17,030 nt of DNA from Chlamydiota bacterium (lineage in GTDB: Bacteria; Chlamydiota; Chlamydiia; Chlamydiales; JAJFMB01). The DNA is taken from positions 1 to 17,030 of the forward strand of contig JAJFMB010000257.1 of NCBI GenBank assembly GCA_021772355.1, given 5' to 3'. The notes below the pieces were generated by a model. It was not told the DNA's origin. It ran no database searches and worked only from the letters and a program-made list of their open reading frames with translations. The first letter of the stretch is position 1; the number at the start of each line of letters is the position of its first letter. Shown here one piece after another: positions 7,904 through 14,863 of this stretch. A program made the position numbers and the translations under genes.

Positions 7904-8332
7904 CTATTCGAAACAACCGTCATTTTCTTGTATAGCAACTTGCTTTTTGATTGTCGAATAGGGAACGACGGGGGCATCATCGCGGATGCCTTCGCAATAC
8001 TCTTTGGCATCTTCCCAATCTTTTTGAGATTTAAGGTTTTGGGGCCACCAGGGGAAGGTGCGGCACTGGGTGGGACGGACAGGATAAATTGTGCATTTTT
8101 TTCCTTCTAAGAAGACGCAGTCGTAATTTTTAGGGTTTTCGAGAAGAGAGAAGCGGTTACCAACTTGGCGGAGGTAGTGCTTACGAAATTTTCTTGTGCT
8201 CATTTTGAGGTATTTGGCCATTGCGTGGATCTCCTCTTCCGTAACCCAGGTATACCCTGGAAATCCGGTGCAGCATTGTCCACATTCTGTGCATTTGAAA
8301 CGCAGGCCTTCTTCGTACCAAGGAAGTGGCAT
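7904..8332 (-). CDS. YkgJ-family cysteine-cluster protein
   Basis: 142-aa protein of the YkgJ (CxxCxxCC) zinc- or iron-binding family. C14, C17, C20 and C21 form the N-terminal cluster. C72, C80 and C90 (in YDCVFLEGKKCTIYPVRPTQC) form the second cluster, the usual arrangement of the family. Two more cysteines are at 113 and 140. The general fold and metal binding are predicted from the family; its reaction is unknown. The ATG directly follows the TAG of the 39-aa gene (TAGATG) and an AAGGA lies about 10 nt upstream, so the two are translationally coupled. It is followed by pgcA after 11 nt. Confidence 0.87.
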   Translation of the reverse strand: MPLPWYEEGLRFKCTECGQCCTGFPGYTWVTEEEIHAMAKYLKMSTRKFRKHYLRQVGNRFSLLENPKNYDCVFLEGKKCTIYPVRPTQCRTFPWWPQNLKSQKDWEDAKEYCEGIRDDAPVVPYSTIKKQVAIQENDGCFE

Positions 8333-8452
8333 CTATTCACGATCCTTTAGGATTTGTCGAATCCCTGCCACAACAAAAAGTATTAGGAACACAGCACAGA
8401 TAACACCGACAACAGCAGCTTCGATAAACAGCTTAGCTATGGGAATAAGCAT
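8333..8452 (-). CDS. Small single-span membrane protein, 39 aa
   Basis: A short reading frame on the minus strand. ATG at 8452 has a GGAG (plus 8459-8462) 6 nt upstream, and an alternative ATG at 8464 (43 aa) has no SD. The protein begins MLIPIAKLFIEAA, has one hydrophobic span of about 20 residues (VVGVICAVFLILFVVAGI) and ends in a charged tail (RQILKDRE), so it probably sits in the inner membrane with its C-terminus in the cytoplasm. The stop TAG is immediately followed by the ATG of the YkgJ gene, and a strong promoter lies just upstream. These features support a real gene rather than a chance frame. Function unknown. Confidence 0.68.
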   Translation of the reverse strand: MLIPIAKLFIEAAVVGVICAVFLILFVVAGIRQILKDRE

Positions 8453-8475
8453 AAAAGACTCCATTTAATGATAGT

Positions 8476-8504
8476 ATTCTAATGGAACAAATACCGATTG
8501 TCAA
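8476..8504 (-). promoter_or_regulatory. Promoter of the sORF-ykgJ-pgcA operon
   Basis: On the minus strand, TTGACA (8504-8499, consensus 6 of 6), a 17-nt spacer and TAGAAT (8481-8476, 5 of 6) form a near-perfect sigma-70-type promoter. The transcript would start around 8469, so the 39-aa frame begins about 17 nt into the message. This supports the small gene. Confidence 0.7.
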
Positions 8505-8526
8505 GAATCGCCCCCTTTGCTAGATT
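8498..8526 (+). promoter_or_regulatory. Candidate promoter of the NSS transporter gene
   Basis: TTGTCA (8498-8503, 5 of 6) and TAGATT (8521-8526, 4 of 6) are separated by 17 nt. Its -35 box lies on the same bases as the -35 box of the divergent operon promoter, so the two promoters may compete or be co-regulated. The start of transcription would be near 8533, about 27 nt ahead of the ATG. Confidence 0.5.
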
Positions 8527-8559
8527 ACCAATCAGGATTTAAAAAGATTTTTCGAGTTT

Positions 8560-9957
8560 ATGCAAAAGCAAAGAGAACATTGGGGTTCCCACCTAGGATT
8601 TATACTGGCGGCAGCTGGTTCTGCCATCGGTCTTGGGACTTTGTGGAAATTTCCTTATGTGATTGGAGAAAGTGGGGGAGGATTATTTGTCCTCATCTAC
8701 CTTTTGTTCATATTTCTTATTGGTATACCCGTCTTTATTGCCGAGTTAATTTTAGGAAGGAAAGGCCAGCGAGGTGCTGTAGGGATCTTTGCGTCTCTTA
8801 CCAATGATTCAACGCTTTGGAAGTCAGTGGGATGGTTGGGCGTTGCCTCTTCGTTTTTGATCATGTCGTTTTATAGTGTTGTTGCCGGCTGGGGAATGAA
8901 TTATGTCCTTATGTCGCTGAACCAGTCATATGAGGGGCTTCCGGCGCCAAAAGTGGCGGAGATGTTTGATATATTGGTTTCCTCAGGGGATATTACTCTG
9001 TTTTGGCATTTTGCCTTTACACTGCTGACCGTGGCGGTCGTCTACCCTGGAATTCGACACGGAATTGAGTACTGGGCGCGCTTTATGACGTTGACTTTGT
9101 TTATTATTTTATTTGTTCTGTGCTGCTATAGCATGACCCTAGATGGTTTTGGAGATGCCTTTCATTTTCTATTTTATCCCGACTATTCGGAGTTCAAGTT
9201 CTCTTCTATTTTGGAAGCTTTGGGCCTCTCCTTTTTCACACTCAGTCTCGGTCAGGGCATTATGCTGACCTATGGAAGCTACATGCGGCGGGATGAAGAT
9301 ATCCCAAAAACAGGTGGGATCATAGGATTGATGATTATCTTTGCCTCTCTCTTATCCGGCTTGACAATCTTCTCCATTGTTTTCACTTTTGGGCTCTCTC
9401 CTGAGGGTGGATTTGGGCTGATTTTTAAGACACTCCCCCTTCTTTTTGCTCGGCTTCCCGGGTCATTGTTAATATCGACAACATTTTTTATTTTGTTTGT
9501 CTTTACAGGTCTTACCTCTTCGGTTGCTCTTGTTGAAGTTGTTGTTGCAAACTTTATGGATTTATTCAGTTGGCCGCGCAAAAAAACTACGCTACTTGTC
9601 GGCGCTGGCTGCTTTCTCTTTGGGATTCCTAGCGCGCTATCGGGTACTAACACCTTGTTTGCCAATTGGCCTGCAATCTATGGAAAAACTTTTTTCGAAA
9701 CGATTAACGAACTTGTTTCTGTATGGATGTTGCCAATATGCGGTTTAATGATCGCTATCTATACGGGCTGGGCATTTGATCGTGCTCTTTGCAAGGAGGA
9801 GTTTTCGAGCGGCACTTCCTGGAAGTGGTTATTTCACATTTGGTTTTTTTCTGTTCGGTGGATTGCACCGGTTGGCATTATCCTCGTCATCCTTCAAAAA
9901 GGGGGAATCCTCGACGTTGATACAATTGTCCACAGCCTATTCTCATCGAAACCTTAA
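8560..9957 (+). CDS. Sodium:neurotransmitter symporter (NSS/SNF) family amino-acid transporter
   Basis: 465-aa inner-membrane sodium-coupled symporter, near the length of bacterial NSS members. The first span carries the family signature GSAIGLGTLWKFPY (residues 20-33), which holds the unwound helix binding sodium and substrate. Further family segments are SFFTLSLGQG (224-233) and LTSSVALVEV (318-327). About 11-12 hydrophobic spans can be counted. Bacterial relatives carry amino acids, often hydrophobic or aromatic ones, so amino-acid uptake from the host is likely; the exact substrate is not readable. The start ATG has a poor SD, with only GAG close by. The gene ends inside the TTAA shared with the convergent ABC ATPase gene. 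Confidence 0.93.
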   Translation: MQKQREHWGSHLGFILAAAGSAIGLGTLWKFPYVIGESGGGLFVLIYLLFIFLIGIPVFIAELILGRKGQRGAVGIFASLTNDSTLWKSVGWLGVASSFLIMSFYSVVAGWGMNYVLMSLNQSYEGLPAPKVAEMFDILVSSGDITLFWHFAFTLLTVAVVYPGIRHGIEYWARFMTLTLFIILFVLCCYSMTLDGFGDAFHFLFYPDYSEFKFSSILEALGLSFFTLSLGQGIMLTYGSYMRRDEDIPKTGGIIGLMIIFASLLSGLTIFSIVFTFGLSPEGGFGLIFKTLPLLFARLPGSLLISTTFFILFVFTGLTSSVALVEVVVANFMDLFSWPRKKTTLLVGAGCFLFGIPSALSGTNTLFANWPAIYGKTFFETINELVSVWMLPICGLMIAIYTGWAFDRALCKEEFSSGTSWKWLFHIWFFSVRWIAPVGIILVILQKGGILDVDTIVHSLFSSKP

Positions 9958-10685
9958 GAAGAGAGCACAAACTGTCCGTTTGTTTTCTCTTCATGAACGC
10001 CGAATACGTGGCTTAAGAGTTGCGCATTGATCACTTCTTCAGAGACTCCTTCTGCAACACACTCTCCATGGTTAAAGATAGCAACGCGATCGCAAAACCG
10101 CTTGGTGCCCTGGATATCATGTGTGGCGACGATGACAATCTTGTCTTGTTTAGCCAAATTCTGAAGCAATTCCCAGATCTCTAATTGATGGCGGATGTCT
10201 AAACTAGAAGAGGGTTCGTCAAGAAGGAGAATGGGGGATTCAGTCATTAATGCCCGCGCGATAAACGTGCGCTGTCGCTCCCCAATAGAAAGCGAGTTTA
10301 GGCGTCTCGTGCGCAAATGCCATGCATCCACGGTTGATAATGCCCATTTCAACAGATTTGGAGAGGAGGTGCGAGAATGTGGGTATCTTCCCATTTGAAC
10401 TACTTCCTCAACGGTAAAGTCAAAATGAACTTCAAAGGATTGGGAGACAAGAGAGATCGTGCGGCTAATATGGCGTCGGTCAAGTTGATGGAGGGGATTG
10501 CCTTGCCATAAAACAGAACCTGAAGCGGGAGTCCAAATTTTGGTGAGTGTTTTAAAAAAGGTCGATTTTCCCGATCCGTTAGGGCCAAGTATTCCATATA
10601 AAAGACCGGGAGAAAATTTTAAGGTAATGTCATTGATCAAGGATTTGTCATTGATACGGAAGCTTAAGTTTTTTGTTTCTAGCAT
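9954..10685 (-). CDS. ABC importer ATPase, FhuC/FepC/BtuD type
   Basis: ATP-binding subunit of a type II importer for an iron complex, haem or cobalamin. The true start is ATG 10685, preceded by GGAGG at a short 4-nt spacing. It overlaps the permease stop by 7 nt, whereas the upstream extension runs through permease sequence. The protein has 243 aa. Walker A GPNGSGKST is at 34-42, the Q-loop glutamine at 82, signature LSIGE at 132-136, Walker B ILLLDEP with D156-E157 at 152-158, and the switch His at 189. All are intact. It is the last gene of the three-gene importer operon, so two copies would pair with two copies of the permease. Confidence 0.93.
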   Translation of the reverse strand: MLETKNLSFRINDKSLINDITLKFSPGLLYGILGPNGSGKSTFFKTLTKIWTPASGSVLWQGNPLHQLDRRHISRTISLVSQSFEVHFDFTVEEVVQMGRYPHSRTSSPNLLKWALSTVDAWHLRTRRLNSLSIGERQRTFIARALMTESPILLLDEPSSSLDIRHQLEIWELLQNLAKQDKIVIVATHDIQGTKRFCDRVAIFNHGECVAEGVSEEVINAQLLSHVFGVHEEKTNGQFVLSS

Positions 10686-11686
10686 CGCGCCTCCATACTG
10701 CGGTGCCTCGAACCAAACAAGAGGATTACAAAGAAAAGTCCTCCGAGGATAGCGGATACGTTGCCAATAGAAAAGGCGTGTAAGGAGCAAATGCGCAAGG
10801 TAATATCCATAGCGAGAAGCGTTGTACTTCCGGCAAGCATGCAAAGGGGAATAAGTACGCGAGCGTTAGGGCCGCTTATACGCCTTAACACGTGCGGGAG
10901 TACGAGACCAAAAAAGGCAATGATTCCGACAGCAGCGATCGCCCCTCCTGTTAAAAGGGAAATGCAGAGAAAGAGCCTCCAACGCACGGTTTGAACATCA
11001 ACTCCCAATATTTTAGCTTCCTCTTCACCAAGGGCCAGAATGTCGATCTCTCGGCTGTAAAGCCAGCTTCCTAATAAACCGACAATCGTGAGAGGAAGTT
11101 GCATATGAACGTGTTTCCAACTTCGATCTGTTGTCGAACCTGACTCCCACTCTGTTAGTGTCTGAATGAGTTGCCATCGATCGCGTAGGGCGTACATGAT
11201 GGCGCCTTGGATAGCGAGAAGTAGGGTTGAAAGGGCAATACCTGTGAGGATTAGTGATTGAACATGCACTCCCCCTTGTATGCGAGACATCATATATACG
11301 AGCATAAGGGTTGTCAAACAGCCAAGAAAGGAGGCCATCGGAACAGCATAAGGGTACTCGAGATGCCACCCCATCACAAAAACAACGACGACACACAAAC
11401 TACCGCCACAGGAAATACCTAAAACGCTGGGAGAGGCGAGGGGGTTGTGAAATAGCGATTGCATGATCGCACCGGAAACAGCAAGAGATGCGCCAGTACA
11501 AAGGATGACAATGAGCCTAGGAAGTCGTTCATCTAACAGAGGATTCCACTCTTGATTGACTCCGATCCATCGCTCTTGAACGCCGTTCCAGATAGATTCC
11601 CAAGATGTATCTCCATAGGACAATGTCAACACCATACAGCAGAGGAGTAGAAAAAAAAGAAGACTGTATAGAGTTGTGTTTTTCAT
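10679..11686 (-). CDS. ABC importer permease, FecCD family
   Basis: 335-aa membrane subunit of the FecCD (siderophore/cobalamin/haem) family. 'LDERLPRLIVILCTGASLAVSGAIMQ' in the N-terminal third and 'GLVLPHVLRRISGPN' near residues 265-280 are family hallmarks; the latter includes the loop contacting the ATPase. About nine or ten hydrophobic spans are visible, consistent with a homodimer of 10 spans per subunit. The stop overlaps the ATPase start by 7 nt, and the gene starts 6 nt after the binding-protein stop. The SD is weak. Specificity cannot be told from this subunit. Confidence 0.92.
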   Translation of the reverse strand: MKNTTLYSLLFFLLLCCMVLTLSYGDTSWESIWNGVQERWIGVNQEWNPLLDERLPRLIVILCTGASLAVSGAIMQSLFHNPLASPSVLGISCGGSLCVVVVFVMGWHLEYPYAVPMASFLGCLTTLMLVYMMSRIQGGVHVQSLILTGIALSTLLLAIQGAIMYALRDRWQLIQTLTEWESGSTTDRSWKHVHMQLPLTIVGLLGSWLYSREIDILALGEEEAKILGVDVQTVRWRLFLCISLLTGGAIAAVGIIAFFGLVLPHVLRRISGPNARVLIPLCMLAGSTTLLAMDITLRICSLHAFSIGNVSAILGGLFFVILLFGSRHRSMEARC

Positions 11687-11692
11687 AGGGCT

Positions 11693-13006
11693 CTATGGAT
11701 GTTTCGTTAAAATTTCAGAATCAACGATGGAGATGTCATTGAGCCTTTCATGTGTTAAGGCTTGTGCAAGATCAAAGTAGGCAAGGACAACATATTGAGA
11801 GGGTGACTGCTGAATGGATTCGTCGACAAAGAAAATGCGTTGATTTTGAACGGCTGTTAAGGTTTTAAAGGCAGGGGTATTATCTATTTGACGCTTCATC
11901 GCCTCACGGTGTGTCGTAGAAACGATAATACATTCCGGATCATACTGTACAATTTGTTCGTGATTCATTGGGATGGTCCAATCCATGTTGTGTTTCGCGA
12001 TTAGAGAAGGGGGAAGAGTGTGCTGGACGCCAAGGCGGTTGAGGAGTTGCCAAGTTAACGTTTTTGCAGTGGGGGTTGTGTACTGCTGATAAAAATTAAG
12101 GTATAGGGTGCGTTGATTCGCATAGTGAGTTCCGTAGCAGTGATCAGCAGCAAGCAGGCGGTTATCGACTGCGATCATTGCAGCTTCCATAAAGATGGTC
12201 ATGAGCTCAGCTTCTAAGGGGCGGTTGATGACATTTCCCACGCGCATAAGGGCGTGATGGATATCGGGCAGTGAATCGGTAGAATTTAATGTGAATAGTT
12301 GAACCCCTTGATTGCGCAGGGCTTCAAGAGTAGAGGGGTGAGAGTAGTGGGAAATAAAAGCAACTTGCGGTTTTGCTTGGTAGATCCGCTCAGACAAGTG
12401 TCGGTCGAGATCATAGTGAATTTGATTCGTAAGCAGAGGAGAAAATAAATGCGTTTGTTCTCGAATGCCGCGAGGTATCGCTACAATTTGCTCAGGATCT
12501 GCTAAGGCCAAAAGAAAACTTGCCGCCACGAACGTTTGAGGCAAAAAGCGCTCATAAGCTGACGGTACTACGTGATGAAGTCCAGAGTCATCCACGATGG
12601 ATTTGAGCCGGTAGGATTCTCTGATATCTCTAAGTTTTTCAGAAGAGTGATGGGCGAGTAGCCGACCCAGAATTTGTGAGCGGATAAAGGCTTCATTTGG
12701 GAGATATTTGACGCTGTTTAAGCCGTGAGACTCAAAAATTTTTGCATCGAGATCCCAATCTGCGATCAATTTAACCATAAGTTGCAGATCTCCATTTAGA
12801 GCTTTCTGCAAAGTGGAGCGTTCCATAGGTGTTAAGTGCGCTTGAAAAAAATGCGGATGGAGTTGTTTGCCCAATTCATAAGTGCTGCTGTGCTGAGAGG
12901 GTGGCTTGGGGTGGCAATCCGTTTGAAAAGCAATGGCCCACCAAGATAAGATCATCCCTGAGATGATAAGATAAAGAGGTGCGGATTTTAAGAACTTTAC
13001 AAACAT
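11693..13006 (-). CDS. Solute-binding protein of the FecCD importer, membrane-anchored
   Basis: Helical-backbone (TroA/BtuF/FepB-like) binding protein of the importer. I start it at ATG 13006 (437 aa), because the longer frame to 13051 reads through the groEL terminator hairpin, which is unlikely to be coding. The SD is poor in either case. Residues 1-27 are a hydrophobic anchor or signal (LYLIISGMILSWWAIAF), with a Cys shortly after it but no good lipobox. Residues about 35-145 are a charged extra segment unlike most binding proteins. The binding fold is about 150-420, with a KPQVAFISHYSHPSTLEAL segment and a YDPECIIVS segment typical of the family. Next come permease (6 nt) and ATPase. The ligand is not identifiable; an iron complex, haem or cobalamin is likely from the family. 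Confidence 0.8.
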   Translation of the reverse strand: MFVKFLKSAPLYLIISGMILSWWAIAFQTDCHPKPPSQHSSTYELGKQLHPHFFQAHLTPMERSTLQKALNGDLQLMVKLIADWDLDAKIFESHGLNSVKYLPNEAFIRSQILGRLLAHHSSEKLRDIRESYRLKSIVDDSGLHHVVPSAYERFLPQTFVAASFLLALADPEQIVAIPRGIREQTHLFSPLLTNQIHYDLDRHLSERIYQAKPQVAFISHYSHPSTLEALRNQGVQLFTLNSTDSLPDIHHALMRVGNVINRPLEAELMTIFMEAAMIAVDNRLLAADHCYGTHYANQRTLYLNFYQQYTTPTAKTLTWQLLNRLGVQHTLPPSLIAKHNMDWTIPMNHEQIVQYDPECIIVSTTHREAMKRQIDNTPAFKTLTAVQNQRIFFVDESIQQSPSQYVVLAYFDLAQALTHERLNDISIVDSEILTKHP

Positions 13007-13011
13007 AAGCG

Positions 13012-13039
13012 AAAAAAAAGCCCCACGTGAGTGGGGCTT
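13012..13039 (-). terminator. Rho-independent terminator of groEL
   Basis: On the minus strand, a 9-bp GC-rich stem (AAGCCCCAC/GTGGGGCTT) with a GTGA/TCAC loop is followed by eight T. It lies 24 nt beyond the groEL stop and ends 6 nt before the ATG of the binding-protein gene, so it also controls any read-through into the importer operon. Confidence 0.9.
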
Positions 13040-13062
13040 GCTATACTTCAAAAGGGTTGGTG

Positions 13063-14661
13063 TTATTGATCTTCTTCGTCTTCTGGGGCATCAGCAATAA
13101 GTGCTTCGGAAATAAGCACGATTCCGGCAGTTGAGATGGCATGCGTTAGGCAATTAATCACAACTTTAGCAGGATCGATCACTCCGGAGGCGAGCAGGTC
13201 TTCAACTTGCTCTGTTACGGCGTTAAACCCAAAGTTCTCCCCTTTGGTTTTTACTTCTGCGAGCACAACAGAACCATCGCGTCCTGTATTGGTGACAATT
13301 TGACGAAAAGGTGCTTCACACGCCTGGCGTACTAGAGTTGCTCCTAATTTTTCGTCTCCTTGAAGATCCAGTGATTGAGAAGCTAATGCTGCGCGCATTA
13401 GCGCTACGCCGCCGCCTGGAACAATACCATCTTCTAGAGCTGCTTTAGTTGAGTTTAAGCTATCTTCGAAGTTTTGTTTCTTTTGTTTTAGCTCAGGCTC
13501 AGTAGCTGCTCCGACACGAATAACGGCAACGCCGCCGCTAAGTTTGGCTTTGCGCTCTTCAAGTTTTTCTTTGTCGTAGGAGTTTGCGGCAAGTGCAATT
13601 TCATTTTCCAATTGCTTAATGCGCGCTTTAATCAGAGATGCTTCACCTGTTCCCTGAACAATAGTGGTGTTTTCTTTTGAAATAACAATTTTTTCTGCAG
13701 AACCCAACACAGTGTCTGGAATTTCTTTAGGAGTAGATCCAGTGTCATCTGTGACAACAGTTGCTCCAGTCAAGATAGCGATATCTTCAAGCATGGCTTT
13801 TCGGCGATCTCCAAAGCCTGGGGCTTTGACTGCAGCGACTTTGAGCATACCGCGAAGCTTATTGACAACCAACGTAGAGAGAGCATCACCTTCAATATCT
13901 TCTGCAATGATAAGTAATTCCTTTCCGGTGCTGGCAATAGATTGCAATACAGGAAGAATTTCGTGAATGTTTGAGATTTTGCGGTCAATCAACAAGATGC
14001 TAGGATTGTGCATCTCAATTATCATTTTTTCTTGGTTAGTGCATAAGTAGGCACTGATATAGCCGCGGTCAAACTGCATTCCTTCGACAAGTTCGATAGA
14101 GGTTTCAGTTCCTTTGGCTTCCTCAATTGTGACAACACCTGTTTTGTTAACTTTTTCCATTGCTTCGGCAATCATATTTCCGATCTCTTCGTTTCCGGAA
14201 GCTGACGCGGTCGCAATATTGCGAATTTCTTTACTCTCTTTTACAGGAATCGCCTTTTTCTCAATTTCCTTTAGAATAGACTCGAGTGCTTTTTCCATTC
14301 CTCTTTTTAAGCTGATAGGGCTCGCACCGGAGGCGATATAGCGGACACCATGTTCAACAAGTGAACTTAGTAAAAGAGTACCGGTAGTAGTACCGTCACC
14401 GCATTTTTCTTTAATTTTTTCCACAACCTCTTTAGCCATCGCAACACCCATATTCTCATATGTGTCTTTGAGGGTGATGTCTTTGATAATACTACAGCCG
14501 TCATTCGTAATGGAAGGGGCTCCCCATCCTTTTTCTAGTCCGACGTTGCGTCCCTTTGGTCCAAGTGTGAACGCCACAACATCCGCGAGTTTTTTGATTC
14601 CATTTCGGAGATGCTCGCGCGCTTCTTCTTCAAAAATAATTTCCTTTGGTGATGTAGACAT
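13063..14661 (-). CDS. groEL: GroEL-like chaperonin, paralogue without groES partner nearby
   Basis: 60-kDa chaperonin, 532 aa from ATG 14661, where AAGGAG lies 10 nt upstream. The frame continues upstream to 14730 but would include the palindrome, so the shorter start is preferred. The fold is complete. The ATPase motif GDGTTTG is at 88-94 with D89, D54 and D400 are conserved, NIHEILPVLQ (231-240) and LVVNKLRGMLKVAAVKAPGFGDRR (264-287) form the apical GroES/substrate-binding region. The C-terminus ends in APEDEEDQ instead of a Gly-Met repeat, and no groES is adjacent. Chlamydiae carry extra groEL copies, and this probably is one (GroEL2/3 type). Substitutions such as TTTGTLLLSS after the motif suggest divergence, but ATPase residues remain. 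Whether it works with GroES is unknown. Confidence 0.93.
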   Translation of the reverse strand: MSTSPKEIIFEEEAREHLRNGIKKLADVVAFTLGPKGRNVGLEKGWGAPSITNDGCSIIKDITLKDTYENMGVAMAKEVVEKIKEKCGDGTTTGTLLLSSLVEHGVRYIASGASPISLKRGMEKALESILKEIEKKAIPVKESKEIRNIATASASGNEEIGNMIAEAMEKVNKTGVVTIEEAKGTETSIELVEGMQFDRGYISAYLCTNQEKMIIEMHNPSILLIDRKISNIHEILPVLQSIASTGKELLIIAEDIEGDALSTLVVNKLRGMLKVAAVKAPGFGDRRKAMLEDIAILTGATVVTDDTGSTPKEIPDTVLGSAEKIVISKENTTIVQGTGEASLIKARIKQLENEIALAANSYDKEKLEERKAKLSGGVAVIRVGAATEPELKQKKQNFEDSLNSTKAALEDGIVPGGGVALMRAALASQSLDLQGDEKLGATLVRQACEAPFRQIVTNTGRDGSVVLAEVKTKGENFGFNAVTEQVEDLLASGVIDPAKVVINCLTHAISTAGIVLISEALIADAPEDEEDQ

Positions 14662-14697
14662 TGTCTTCACGCTCCTTTTGTATATGGGCCTTGTTGT

Positions 14698-14840
14698 AGG
14701 GTTTTTGCTTGGAGATTTGCGCAAAAACATCTCATCTTTAAATGCTTGCGCTCTTGTAAATAGCGCTTTGGCTATTCACTGCGACCGACAATCATTTAAA
14801 CCTGAGTGTTTTTGCATCAAATCTCCTAAGCAAAAACCCT
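14698..14840. repeat. 143-nt imperfect palindrome in the groEL-nadC spacer
   Basis: Left and right arms pair as follows: 14698-14710 with 14828-14840 (13 bp), 14711-14719 with 14818-14826 (9 bp), 14721-14728 with 14808-14815 (8 bp), 14731-14734 with 14803-14806 (4 bp), 14737-14744 with 14793-14800 (8 bp), and 14746-14748 with 14789-14791 (3 bp). An apical hairpin AATAGC/GCTATT is at 14759-14764 and 14771-14776 with loop GCTTTG. That is 45 bp in the arms with only 1-2 nt bulges or mismatches. The structure has no T-run after it, so it is not a standard terminator. It lies just upstream of the groEL SD (AAGGAG, about 14672-14677 in plus coordinates). It could be a small transposon-derived element, a structured leader of groEL, or an RNase-processing site. 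Confidence 0.85.
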
Positions 14841-14863
14841 TTAGTAAGTTCCGCTTTGCTTGT

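Noticed and set aside
7893..7916. TTG start of the phosphoglucomutase at 7916
   Set aside because: It overlaps the YkgJ gene and lacks a fitting SD, whereas GTG 7892 has AGGAG at 8 nt.
10686..10844. N-terminal extension of the ABC ATPase
   Set aside because: It is the permease coding region read in another frame; GGAGG precedes the internal ATG at 10685 and the family fold begins there.
13007..13051. Extension of the binding protein upstream to 13051
   Set aside because: It would translate the groEL terminator hairpin and T-run; the ATG at 13006 is the more likely start.
14662..14730. N-terminal extension of GroEL
   Set aside because: It runs into the palindrome and has no family similarity; AAGGAG precedes the ATG at 14661.
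14662..14863. CIRCE heat-shock operator before groEL
   Set aside because: The TTAGCACTC-N9-GAGTGCTAA pattern is not present; only the unrelated long palindrome is.
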